Shown here in pieces: positions 1-5,580 of a DNA stretch of 6,752 bases; the first letter of the stretch is position 1; each line of letters starts with the position of its first letter. Under the pieces are notes generated by a model. It saw only the letters and a program-made list of their open reading frames with translations, was not told where the DNA came from and made no database searches. The position numbers and the translations under genes are program-made. Location: NCBI GenBank assembly GCA_016868955.1, contig VGFF01000110.1, positions 1-6,752 on the forward strand, in the 5' to 3' direction. The DNA is from Armatimonadota bacterium. Its GTDB lineage: Bacteria > Sysuimicrobiota > Sysuimicrobiia > Sysuimicrobiales > VGFF01.

Positions 1-240
1 GTTCGGGTCGCCCGTCTGCACATCGAGCACGTCGGCGACAAGATCGCGCGCCTGAACGTCGTCGCCGCCGCGCGGACCCACGATCGCGTGATCTTGATGG
101 ATGTGGAGTGCGGGTCGTTGACCGGAGATCCGCGGCGCGCCGGACCGGTCCTCGCCCGTGCCGACGCGCTGAAGGCGCAGATCGAGCAGCTCTGCCTGCA
201 ACTTGGTTTGCGGACTTGTCCGGGCGTGATCGCCGCGTAG
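1..240 (+). CDS. C-terminal fragment of an unidentified protein
   Basis: This frame is open from the window edge to a TAG at 238-240 and gives the last 79 residues of a protein whose start lies outside. About 66 of 79 third positions are G or C, which supports real coding. The fragment mixes short hydrophobic stretches (a VILMDV segment near residue 32) with charged helical-looking sequence near the end (ARADALKAQIEQL) and has three cysteines. It has no membrane segment, and I do not recognise the family or any catalytic motif. It converges on the dppC-like gene with a 37-nt gap, so it is not part of the permease operon. Whether it is related to the transport genes cannot be judged from this piece. 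Confidence 0.6.
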   Translation, partial: VRVARLHIEHVGDKIARLNVVAAARTHDRVILMDVECGSLTGDPRRAGPVLARADALKAQIEQLCLQLGLRTCPGVIAA

Positions 241-255
241 AGGCGATGCGCGGCG
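231..255 (+). other. GC-rich hairpin over the stop codon of the 5' partial gene
   Basis: CGCCGCG at 231-237 is the exact reverse complement of CGCGGCG at 249-255, with an 11-nt loop that contains the TAG stop. No T-run follows on the plus strand, so it is not a classical intrinsic terminator. It could still slow polymerase or protect the 3' end. In DNA this GC-rich, a 7-bp match can arise by chance. Confidence 0.2.
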
Positions 256-277
256 CAGCGGAACGGCCCGCTTCAAT

Positions 278-1192
278 CTAACGCTTGAGCCTCGGATCAA
301 GCGCGTCGCGCAGGCCATCTCCGACGAAGTTGATCGCGATCACCGAGATGAAGATCGCGAACCCGGGCGGCACCCAGAGGAACGGTCTCTGCTCGAGGAT
401 GCTCAAGGACTGCGCGGACGTCAGCATGTTGCCCCAGCTCGCTGTCGGCGGTTGAACGCCCAACCCCAAGAAGCTCAGCGCCGCCTCGGTCAAGATCGCC
501 GTCGCCACGCCGAACGTCGCGTTCACCAGGATCGGTCCCATCGCGTTCGGCAGGACGTGTCGGAAGATGATGCGGCTATCCACCGCGCCCGATGCCCGCG
601 CGGCGTGCACGTAGTCGCGCTCGCGCAGCGACAGGAACTCGCCCCGGACCAAGCGGCACGTCGGCGGCCAGCCAAGCAGGCCGAGGACCAGCATCACATT
701 CCAGATTCTCGGTCCGACCAAGCTGACGACGACGAGGATCAACATGAGCGTCGGAAACGACAAGAACGTATCCGTCAGTCGTGTGATGAGGATGTCGACC
801 GCGCCGCCGAAGTAACCTGCCAGCGCGCCGAGCACCGTGCCGATGACGATGTAGATAGAGACCGCGACGAGGCCGACGGACAACGAGATCCGCGCGGCGT
901 GGATGAGCCGGCTCAGATTGTCGCGGCCGACTTGGTCCAATCCCAGCGGATATATGGCCGATGGGCGATCGTCGATCTGCGTGACGACGATCGCGTTTGG
1001 ATCGTGGGGAGACACCTGATTCGCGAAGACTGCGGCGAACACCAGGATCAGCACGATGATTAGACCCGCGACCGCGAGCCGATGGCGCAAGAACCGCCGG
1101 ATCGAGGTTTGAATCGCCGAGCGTTCACGCTCGGCGCCGACGGCGCCGAGCGTGCGGCGGACCGCTTTCACGTCTAGGGCGGGCGTGGCCAT
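278..1192 (-). CDS. dppC: DppC-type ABC transporter permease (peptide/nickel/opine family)
   Basis: This 304-residue inner-membrane permease forms half of the channel of a peptide-type ABC importer. After a 36-residue cytoplasmic N-terminus comes TM1 (about 38-58). It is followed by the family-typical segment PLGLDQVGRDNLSRL (82-96), which leads into RISLSVG and TM2 (103-125). Further membrane segments lie near 145-172, 220-243 and 272-291. The cytoplasmic EAA loop that docks on the ATPase is at about 190-217 (ARASG, then RHVLPN). The C-terminus GDGLRDALDPRLKR is a hallmark of DppC/OppC proteins, and length is normal for the family. The ATG at 1192 follows an AGGAG site overlapping the dppB stop, so the two genes are probably translationally coupled. 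A 29-bp palindrome covers codons 13-23. Family assignment is secure; the substrate (peptides, nickel, opines or others) is not. Confidence 0.95.
   Translation of the reverse strand: MATPALDVKAVRRTLGAVGAERERSAIQTSIRRFLRHRLAVAGLIIVLILVFAAVFANQVSPHDPNAIVVTQIDDRPSAIYPLGLDQVGRDNLSRLIHAARISLSVGLVAVSIYIVIGTVLGALAGYFGGAVDILITRLTDTFLSFPTLMLILVVVSLVGPRIWNVMLVLGLLGWPPTCRLVRGEFLSLRERDYVHAARASGAVDSRIIFRHVLPNAMGPILVNATFGVATAILTEAALSFLGLGVQPPTASWGNMLTSAQSLSILEQRPFLWVPPGFAIFISVIAINFVGDGLRDALDPRLKR
282..303 (-). terminator. Possible weak terminator at the 3' end of the dppC-like gene
   Basis: Read on the minus strand, CGCTTGA (303 to 297) and TCAAGCG (288 to 282) form a 7-bp stem with an 8-nt loop, followed by a T-containing TTAGATT that includes the dppC stop codon at 280-278. 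The stem lies within the final codons of the gene. The T tract is interrupted and the stem is short, so this is at best a weak terminator between the convergent genes. Confidence 0.22.
1126..1154 (-). repeat. Perfect 29-bp palindrome inside the dppC 5' coding region
   Basis: CACGCTCGGCGCCG (1126-1139) and CGGCGCCGAGCGTG (1141-1154) are exact reverse complements around a single central A. In dppC mRNA this would fold into about 13 bp with a 3-nt loop, starting 38 nt into the gene. A third copy of one arm, GCCGAGCGT at 1116-1124, can pair instead with ACGCTCGGC at 1127-1135, so two mutually exclusive hairpins are possible. It encodes residues 13-23 of the pre-TM1 tail, where sequence constraint is low. 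A role in setting DppC level or mRNA stability is inference. Confidence 0.6.
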
Positions 1193-1199
1193 CGGTCGC

Positions 1200-1207
1200 G
1201 GCTCCTA
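1200..1207 (-). promoter_or_regulatory. dppC ribosome-binding site overlapping the dppB stop
   Basis: On the minus strand the dppB stop TAG runs directly into GAG, giving AGGAG with about 9 nt to the dppC ATG at 1192. A ribosome finishing dppB would be placed to start dppC, which is typical of coupled translation of two channel subunits. Confidence 0.7.
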
Positions 1208-2155
1208 AGCGTAGCGAATGCGCGGGTCGACGACGACGTACAAGACGTCGGAGAACAAGCCGCCGCCGACGACCATCACGGCGGTGACGAGGTTCAGCGC
1301 CATCAACACCGGATAGTCGCGCTGGGTGATCGCTTCGATGGTCAGTCGTCCCATGCCCGGCCACCCGAAGACCTGCTCGGTGATGATGGCGCCGCCGAAC
1401 AGGACCGGCAGCTGGATGCCCAGCAGCGTGATGACGGGGATCAAGGCGTTGCGCAGCGCGTGCTTGTAGATGACGGTGCGTCCGGTTACGCCCTTCGCCC
1501 GCGCCGTCCGCACGAAATCCTGCCGCATGACCTCGAGCATCGACGACCGCGCGTACCGCATGACCGCGCCGAGGATCGACATTCCCAAGACCAGCGCCGG
1601 CAGGGTGAGGTGGACGATGAAGTCGTTCGGCGTCGGGGTCGCTCCGATCGTGGACATGCCGCCCGTCGGGAACCAGCGAACGCGCACCGAGAACAGGTAA
1701 ATGAAGCTAAGCCCGAGGAAGAACGTCGGCAACGAGTTGCCGATGAGCGCAAATCCGGTCGAGACGTAGTCGGCCGCGGAGTACTGGCGCGTGGCGGAGA
1801 TTACGCCGACGGGCAAGGCGACGAGGTACGCGACGAAGATCGCCGCGAAAGCAAGCGACAACGTAGGGGACAATCGTTCGCTGATCCGCTCGGCGACGGG
1901 CCGCCGCGTGAGGAACGAGTACCCGAGGTTGCCGCGCGCCAACTCGCCGAGCCACTTCGCATAGCGCACGGGGATCGGTTGATTGAGTCCGAGCTCCTCG
2001 CGCAGGCGCTGGGCCTGACCGGGTGTCTGGTTGGGATCGATCAAGATGTCGACGGCGTTGCCGGGCGCGAGCGAGATGATCAGATAGGAGATCGCGGTGA
2101 CGCCCACGAGGACCGGGAGCGCGACGAGGATTCTCTTGAGCAGGTATTGCAACAA
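1205..2155 (-). CDS. dppB: DppB-type ABC transporter permease (peptide/nickel/opine family)
   Basis: This 316-residue inner-membrane permease is the first channel subunit of the peptide-type importer and pairs with the adjacent DppC-like protein. The N-terminus MLQYLLKRILVALPVLVGV, running into ISLAPGN, is the classic DppB opening: TM1 (about 9-29), then a periplasmic segment with LREELGLNQPIPVRYAKWL (51-69) and GNLGYS (75-80). Further membrane segments lie near 98-121, 133-157, 181-199, 237-260 and 283-306. The EAA loop is at about 213-240 (TARAKG, then KHALRNALIP). The C-terminus VVDPRIRYA is also typical. The start is TTG at 2155: an in-frame TAG lies two codons upstream (2161-2159), and the first in-frame ATG is too far inside. 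A second TTG follows at once. It is the first gene of the minus-strand pair. Confidence 0.95.
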   Translation of the reverse strand: MLQYLLKRILVALPVLVGVTAISYLIISLAPGNAVDILIDPNQTPGQAQRLREELGLNQPIPVRYAKWLGELARGNLGYSFLTRRPVAERISERLSPTLSLAFAAIFVAYLVALPVGVISATRQYSAADYVSTGFALIGNSLPTFFLGLSFIYLFSVRVRWFPTGGMSTIGATPTPNDFIVHLTLPALVLGMSILGAVMRYARSSMLEVMRQDFVRTARAKGVTGRTVIYKHALRNALIPVITLLGIQLPVLFGGAIITEQVFGWPGMGRLTIEAITQRDYPVLMALNLVTAVMVVGGGLFSDVLYVVVDPRIRYA

Positions 2156-2165
2156 CCCCTACGCG

Positions 2166-2170
2166 CCTCC
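2166..2170 (-). promoter_or_regulatory. dppB ribosome-binding site
   Basis: GGAGG on the minus strand lies 10 nt before the TTG at 2155 and 13 nt before the next TTG. The spacing favours the first TTG. An AGGGG directly touching the start codon is too close to act as the Shine-Dalgarno site. Suboptimal spacing with a TTG start suggests modest translation. Confidence 0.5.
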
Positions 2171-2328
2171 CACGGCACCGTTCGGACGACGACGCTATTA
2201 ACACTGTACATTACTGTGAACTGTTGCCAGCGAGTATTAGAATCGGGGGACAGCTATTCCCGTATTCCGGAAATCCGAAACTGCCGCGTGGCCGCTTCAC
2301 GAGGGCGAGTCTCACAAGCAACCTCATT

Positions 2329-2335
2329 AAGGAGG
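2329..2335 (+). promoter_or_regulatory. Strong ribosome-binding site of binding protein 1
   Basis: AAGGAGG lies 8 nt before the ATG at 2344, a near-ideal Shine-Dalgarno site. It fixes the start at 2344 rather than at the in-frame TTG at 2224, which would put 40 extra residues in front of the signal peptide. Confidence 0.85.
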
Positions 2336-2343
2336 GCGATCCT

Positions 2344-3948
2344 ATGGCAAGAACCTTTCGGGGGGCGAGCGCTATCATCGGCCTGCTTATCGCGCTCACG
2401 CTGATCGTGGGTCAAGGCGGCCCAGCCCCGGCGGCTCCCGCAGGCAAGCAGGTCACCGTGGCGATGTGGAGCGCGCCGGACAGCTTCAATCCGATCGCGA
2501 GCACGAGCTGGTACGGCATCCTCCCCGCGAACCTCGCGTTCGACACGCTCGTCAAGCTGGACGATAAGTATCAGATCCGCCCCCGTCTGGCCGAGAAGTG
2601 GGAAATCTCCTCGGATGCCACGACGTATACGTTCACGATCAACGGCAAGGCGAAGTGGACGGATGGGCGCCCCGTGACGTCGCAGGACGTCCAGTTCACA
2701 ATCAACACGATCAGCCATCCGCAAGTCACGACGAGCCGCGGCGGTACGATCAACGACATCGTTGGCACCGACGACAACGGCAAGACGCAGACGGGCACGG
2801 TCGACGGCGTTCAGATCGTCAGCGACCGCGTCTTCCGTATCCGTCTGAAGGCGCCGTATGAGGCCTCGGGATTTCTCGAGAAGTTCGGCACGGGTTTCTG
2901 GGTCGTGCCGCGGCACGTGCTGCAGAACGTGCGCCCCGCGGACTTCGCGCGCCACGAATTCTGGACGCGCCTCCCGGTCAGCAGCGGGTCGTTCAAGTTC
3001 GTCCGCTACGCGACGGACCAATTCGTCGAGATGGAGCGCAACCCCGACTTCTTCCTCGGCGCGCCGAAACTGGATCGCATCTTCTTCCGCATCGTGCAGC
3101 CGTCGGTGATGGTCGCGGCGCTGGAGCGCGGCGAGATCGACTACACGACCGGCTCCGGCACGGGCGACATCCCGCTCGCCGACTGGGAGCGCGTGCGCCA
3201 GATGTCTAACATCACCGCGTATAGCTTCGTCAACCGCGGCTACCAGTACATCATCATCAACCACGAGAATCCGCGGTTCAAAGATCGCCGCGTGCGCCAA
3301 GGGTTGCTCGCCGGCATCAATCGGAAGCTTATCGTCGACCGTCTGCTCCGCGGCGAGGGCGAAGTCCTCGACGTGCCGTACACGTCGATCTTCCCGTACC
3401 GCGATAAGACGCTGCGTCCAGTCGACTTCAACGCGGAGCGCGCCCGCGCGCTGCTGCGCGAGGGCGGATGGGACTTCAACACGCCGCTCGTGCTCTCGGT
3501 GCCGACCGGCAACCTCGTGCGCGAGCAGTCCGCCGAGATCGTTCAGCAGAACTACCAGGCGCTCGGCATGCAGGTGCGCCTCGAGAAGTTCGACTTCCCG
3601 ACCCTGATCGCGAACTTGCGTGAGCAACGGTTCGCGTTGTCCTTCCTCGGCTGGTCGGGCAACTTCGAGCCCGACGTCAGCTCCCAATACCGTACCGGTG
3701 GCGGGTTCAACTTCGGCAAGCACAGCAATCCGCGCATGGATTCGCTGCTCGACCGTGGCCGGCGCCGGCCGAACTTCGACGGCCGCAAGGAGATCTACGA
3801 CGAATTCCAGCGGATGTTCCAGAGCGACCCGCCGGTCATCATGCTCTACTCGCCGATGGCGCTCACGGCCGTGAACAAGCGCCTCATCAATGCGGCGCCG
3901 ACGGCGAACATCCACCTGTGGAACATCCACGAGTGGGATACCCGCTAG
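2344..3948 (+). CDS. ABC transporter solute-binding protein, family 5 (peptide-type)
   Basis: This 534-residue exported protein captures the substrate and delivers it to a DppB/DppC-type permease. Residues 1 to about 33 are a Sec signal peptide: basic MARTFR, hydrophobic core 10-23, then an Ala/Pro-rich region with likely cleavage near APAA (28-31). The whole protein lacks cysteine, so it is not a lipoprotein. The SBP_bac_5 signature is clear at about 82-120 (LAEKWEIS, then YTFTINGKAKWTDGRPVTSQDV). It is followed by PKLDRIFFRIV (241-251), ALERGEIDY (259-267), the family motif NPRFKDRRVRQGLLAGINR (309-327), and FNAERARALLREGGW (362-376). The usual TGPY motif is replaced by SSGSF (213-217). Length is normal. 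It is the first gene of the plus-strand cluster, divergent from the permeases, which are its likely partners. Substrate is unknown; peptides are the family default. Confidence 0.93.
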   Translation: MARTFRGASAIIGLLIALTLIVGQGGPAPAAPAGKQVTVAMWSAPDSFNPIASTSWYGILPANLAFDTLVKLDDKYQIRPRLAEKWEISSDATTYTFTINGKAKWTDGRPVTSQDVQFTINTISHPQVTTSRGGTINDIVGTDDNGKTQTGTVDGVQIVSDRVFRIRLKAPYEASGFLEKFGTGFWVVPRHVLQNVRPADFARHEFWTRLPVSSGSFKFVRYATDQFVEMERNPDFFLGAPKLDRIFFRIVQPSVMVAALERGEIDYTTGSGTGDIPLADWERVRQMSNITAYSFVNRGYQYIIINHENPRFKDRRVRQGLLAGINRKLIVDRLLRGEGEVLDVPYTSIFPYRDKTLRPVDFNAERARALLREGGWDFNTPLVLSVPTGNLVREQSAEIVQQNYQALGMQVRLEKFDFPTLIANLREQRFALSFLGWSGNFEPDVSSQYRTGGGFNFGKHSNPRMDSLLDRGRRRPNFDGRKEIYDEFQRMFQSDPPVIMLYSPMALTAVNKRLINAAPTANIHLWNIHEWDTR

Positions 3949-3998
3949 GCGGGCAGGTCGGCGGCGTCACCGAAGACCTTTAGTAGTCGCGCGATCTC

Positions 3999-4028
3999 GA
4001 GCGGGGGGGGGCAGTTGGCCCCCCGCTC
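3999..4028 (+). other. Stable hairpin between binding protein 1 and the M20 gene
   Basis: GAGCGGGGGG (3999-4008) pairs perfectly with CCCCCCGCTC (4019-4028) around a 10-nt loop, a 10-bp stem with 9 G-C pairs. The left arm is part of a run of nine Gs (4003-4011). No T tract follows on either strand, so it is not a standard intrinsic terminator. In many importer operons a stable stem after the binding-protein gene protects its mRNA or reduces readthrough, giving excess binding protein over downstream products; that role here is inference. The rest of the 154-nt gap (3949-4102) shows no gene and no convincing promoter. Confidence 0.5.
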
Positions 4029-4092
4029 CGGACGTCCGCCGAAGGTGGGGGATGCAGGCGGCGCGGCTCGCGTCGTGGAATCCCCGTCTCGC

Positions 4093-4098
4093 GGGAGG
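4093..4098 (+). promoter_or_regulatory. Ribosome-binding site of the M20-family gene
   Basis: GGGAGG lies 4 nt before the ATG at 4103. The spacing is short but workable. The alternative in-frame ATG at 4052 has a G-rich stretch directly touching it. The 4103 start gives the usual M20 distance of about 25 residues to the LIRQPSIS segment. Confidence 0.55.
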
Positions 4099-4102
4099 CA
4101 AA

Positions 4103-5533
4103 ATGACTGAGGCGATCGAGCGCGTCTTCGATCACATCGATGCGCACCTCGAGGCCCACGTCGCGGCCTGCCAGCGGCTGATCCGACAGCCGAGCATCTC
4201 GCCGCAGAACGTCGGCGTTCGCGAGTGCGCCGAGATGCTCCGAAATGCTCTTCTCAAGCTCGGCTGCCAGCACGCGGCGCTCGCGGAAACGCCCGGACAG
4301 CCGGTCGTCTACGGGGAGCTGTGGCAGGACGCTCCGAAGACGCTCCTCATCTACGGCATGTACGACACGCAGCCGGTCGACGATCTCGCTGGCTGGTCCT
4401 TGCCACCGTTGGAAGCCCGACTCGTGGAGAAGCCGCCGTGGGGACGCTGCATCGTCGCGCGGGGCTCGGTCAACAGCAAAGCGCCGCTGCAAGGATTCCT
4501 GAACGCTGTGGCGTCGATTCGCGCCGTGGAAGGGAAGCTGCCGGTCAACCTCCTCTTCGTCCTCGAGGGCGAGGAGGAGCTGAGCAGCCGCCACCTGCCC
4601 TACTTCATCGACCGCTATCAGGAGAAGCTCCGCCGCGCCGACGCGGTTCTGTTTCCGTTCGCGCTGCAAGACGCCGACGGCAAGGCGCTGATCTGGCCCG
4701 GCACGAAGGGGATCCTGTACTTCGAGCTGGAGTGCTCGGGCGCCCGCTGGGGGCGGGGCCCGAAGGCGTACGACGTGCACTCCAGCTGGAAGGTCATCCT
4801 GGACAGTCCGGCATGGCGGCTCACGCACGCGCTCTCGACGATGACCACGCCAGATGGCAACACCGTGACCATCGACGGCTTCTACGATAACGTGCGGCCG
4901 CCACGGGAGGACGAGGTCGCGCTGGCGCGCCAGCTCGCGGCGACATGGAACCCGGAAGCCTACACAAAGCTCTGGCAGGTCGACCGGTTCGTCGATCATG
5001 AGTCCGTCGAGGCGCTCGTTCGGCGTTACTACTATGAGCCGACGTTGAACATCGACGGCATCTGGAGCGGCTACACGGGCGAAGGATCGAAGACCGTGCT
5101 GCCGCACAAGATCACCGCGAAGTTGGATTGCCGGCTGGTTCCCGACCAGACGCCGGAAGAAATCGAGGGAAAGATCCGGGCCCACCTCGACCGCCGTGGC
5201 TATGAGGACATCGAGCTGCGGCGCATCGGCCGGGGCATGTGGTCGCAGACGGGGTTCGACGAGCCGATCGTACAAGCTGCCATGCGGGCCTATCGGCGGC
5301 TCGGCGTCGAGCCGGAGCTGCAGCCGCGCAACGTGGGGTTCTTCCCCGCTTACCTGTTCAACGGTCCGCCGCTGCGCCTGCCGATGGTCGTCGCCGGATT
5401 GGGGCACGGCGGCCGCCCGCACTCTCCCGACGAATATTTCGTGATCGACGGCGGCGACGGCGTGGCCGGCCTCGCCGGCTGCGAGAAAAGCCACGCCGCG
5501 ACCTTGTACGAGTACGCCGATCTGACAAGATAG
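4103..5533 (+). CDS. M20-fold metallohydrolase/peptidase homologue with altered metal site
   Basis: This 476-residue protein has no signal peptide and is probably cytoplasmic. It follows the M20 layout: LIRQPSIS (26-33), YGMYDTQPVD (84-93), RGSVNSKAPL (120-129), the Glu motif EGEEEL (155-160), GTKGILYFELE (200-210), a lid domain with DVHSS (224-228), KTVLPHKITAKLDCRLVPDQTP (start 330), and C-terminal HGGRPHSPDE (435-444). M20 enzymes such as carnosinase CNDP2 use two zinc ions to cut peptides or N-acyl amino acids. Kept here are Asp88, the catalytic/metal Glu pair 158-159, lid His226, Arg344 and His440. Three canonical ligands differ: the GHxD His is Met86, the bridging Asp is Asn124, and the third Asp position is Phe186. 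It may use one metal, other ligands (Asp190 is near), or be non-peptidolytic. Lying between two binding-protein genes, it probably acts on imported substrate. An ATG at 4052 would add 17 residues. The fold is secure; the reaction is not. Confidence 0.88.
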   Translation: MTEAIERVFDHIDAHLEAHVAACQRLIRQPSISPQNVGVRECAEMLRNALLKLGCQHAALAETPGQPVVYGELWQDAPKTLLIYGMYDTQPVDDLAGWSLPPLEARLVEKPPWGRCIVARGSVNSKAPLQGFLNAVASIRAVEGKLPVNLLFVLEGEEELSSRHLPYFIDRYQEKLRRADAVLFPFALQDADGKALIWPGTKGILYFELECSGARWGRGPKAYDVHSSWKVILDSPAWRLTHALSTMTTPDGNTVTIDGFYDNVRPPREDEVALARQLAATWNPEAYTKLWQVDRFVDHESVEALVRRYYYEPTLNIDGIWSGYTGEGSKTVLPHKITAKLDCRLVPDQTPEEIEGKIRAHLDRRGYEDIELRRIGRGMWSQTGFDEPIVQAAMRAYRRLGVEPELQPRNVGFFPAYLFNGPPLRLPMVVAGLGHGGRPHSPDEYFVIDGGDGVAGLAGCEKSHAATLYEYADLTR

Positions 5534-5568
5534 TGGAAACGAAACGGCATCGAATGCGATCTCGGTCC

Positions 5569-5575
5569 GAGGAGG
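5569..5575 (+). promoter_or_regulatory. Ribosome-binding site of binding protein 2
   Basis: GAGGAGG ends 5 nt before the ATG at 5581, within the 47-nt gap after the M20 gene. It gives the second binding protein its own strong initiation site. I see no terminator or clear promoter in this gap, so co-transcription with the M20 gene is likely. Confidence 0.75.
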
Positions 5576-5580
5576 TTCTC

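Larger units (their letters stand above)
2156..2343. promoter_or_regulatory. Divergent intergenic region between dppB and binding protein 1
   Basis: This 188-nt region separates the divergent transcription units and must hold both promoters unless one is transcribed from farther away. It is visibly AT-richer at about 2195-2280 than the flanking genes. A TAGAAT at 2238-2243 is one mismatch from a -10 box for the plus strand, with a poor -35 match (GTGAAC, 2216-2221) 16 nt upstream. ACTGT occurs three times (2203, 2213, 2220). An imperfect inverted repeat spans 2198-2220 (TTAACACT, 7-nt spacer, ACTGTGAA; 6 of 8 positions pair), which could be a regulator's operator. A perfect TTCCGGAA lies at 2265-2272. 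I see no convincing minus-strand promoter. The regulatory role is certain only in general terms; the individual boxes are tentative. Confidence 0.5.

Noticed and set aside
2224..2260. TTGCCA at 2224-2229 as a -35 box with TATTCC at 2255-2260 as a -10
   Set aside because: The spacer would be 25 nt, too long for a standard promoter.
2224..2343. In-frame 40-residue N-terminal extension of binding protein 1 from TTG at 2224
   Set aside because: It would bury the signal peptide and occupy the promoter region; AAGGAGG at ideal distance marks the ATG at 2344.
3757..3770. 14-bp perfect G/C palindrome in binding protein 1
   Set aside because: It consists only of G and C within Arg/Pro codons, with no loop, no extension and no regulatory position; likely chance.
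2254..3930. Long minus-strand open frame opposite binding protein 1
   Set aside because: It mirrors the binding-protein gene. Its product is Arg/Asp/Val/Glu-rich with no recognisable domain, as expected for antisense frames in high-GC DNA, and the plus strand has a full family-5 protein with a strong ribosome-binding site.
3956..3980. AGGTC / GACCT inverted repeat after the binding protein 1 stop as a terminator
   Set aside because: The stem is only 5 bp with a 15-nt loop and a three-T tail; too weak to call.
3890..4102. In-frame upstream extension of the M20 gene overlapping binding protein 1
   Set aside because: The extra residues are Arg-rich with no family similarity and cross the intergenic hairpin; the ATG at 4103 has a Shine-Dalgarno site and fits family length.
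3980..5494. Long minus-strand open frame opposite the M20 gene
   Set aside because: It is antisense to a gene with clear M20 motifs. The composition is that of a shadow frame, with no domain or good start site.
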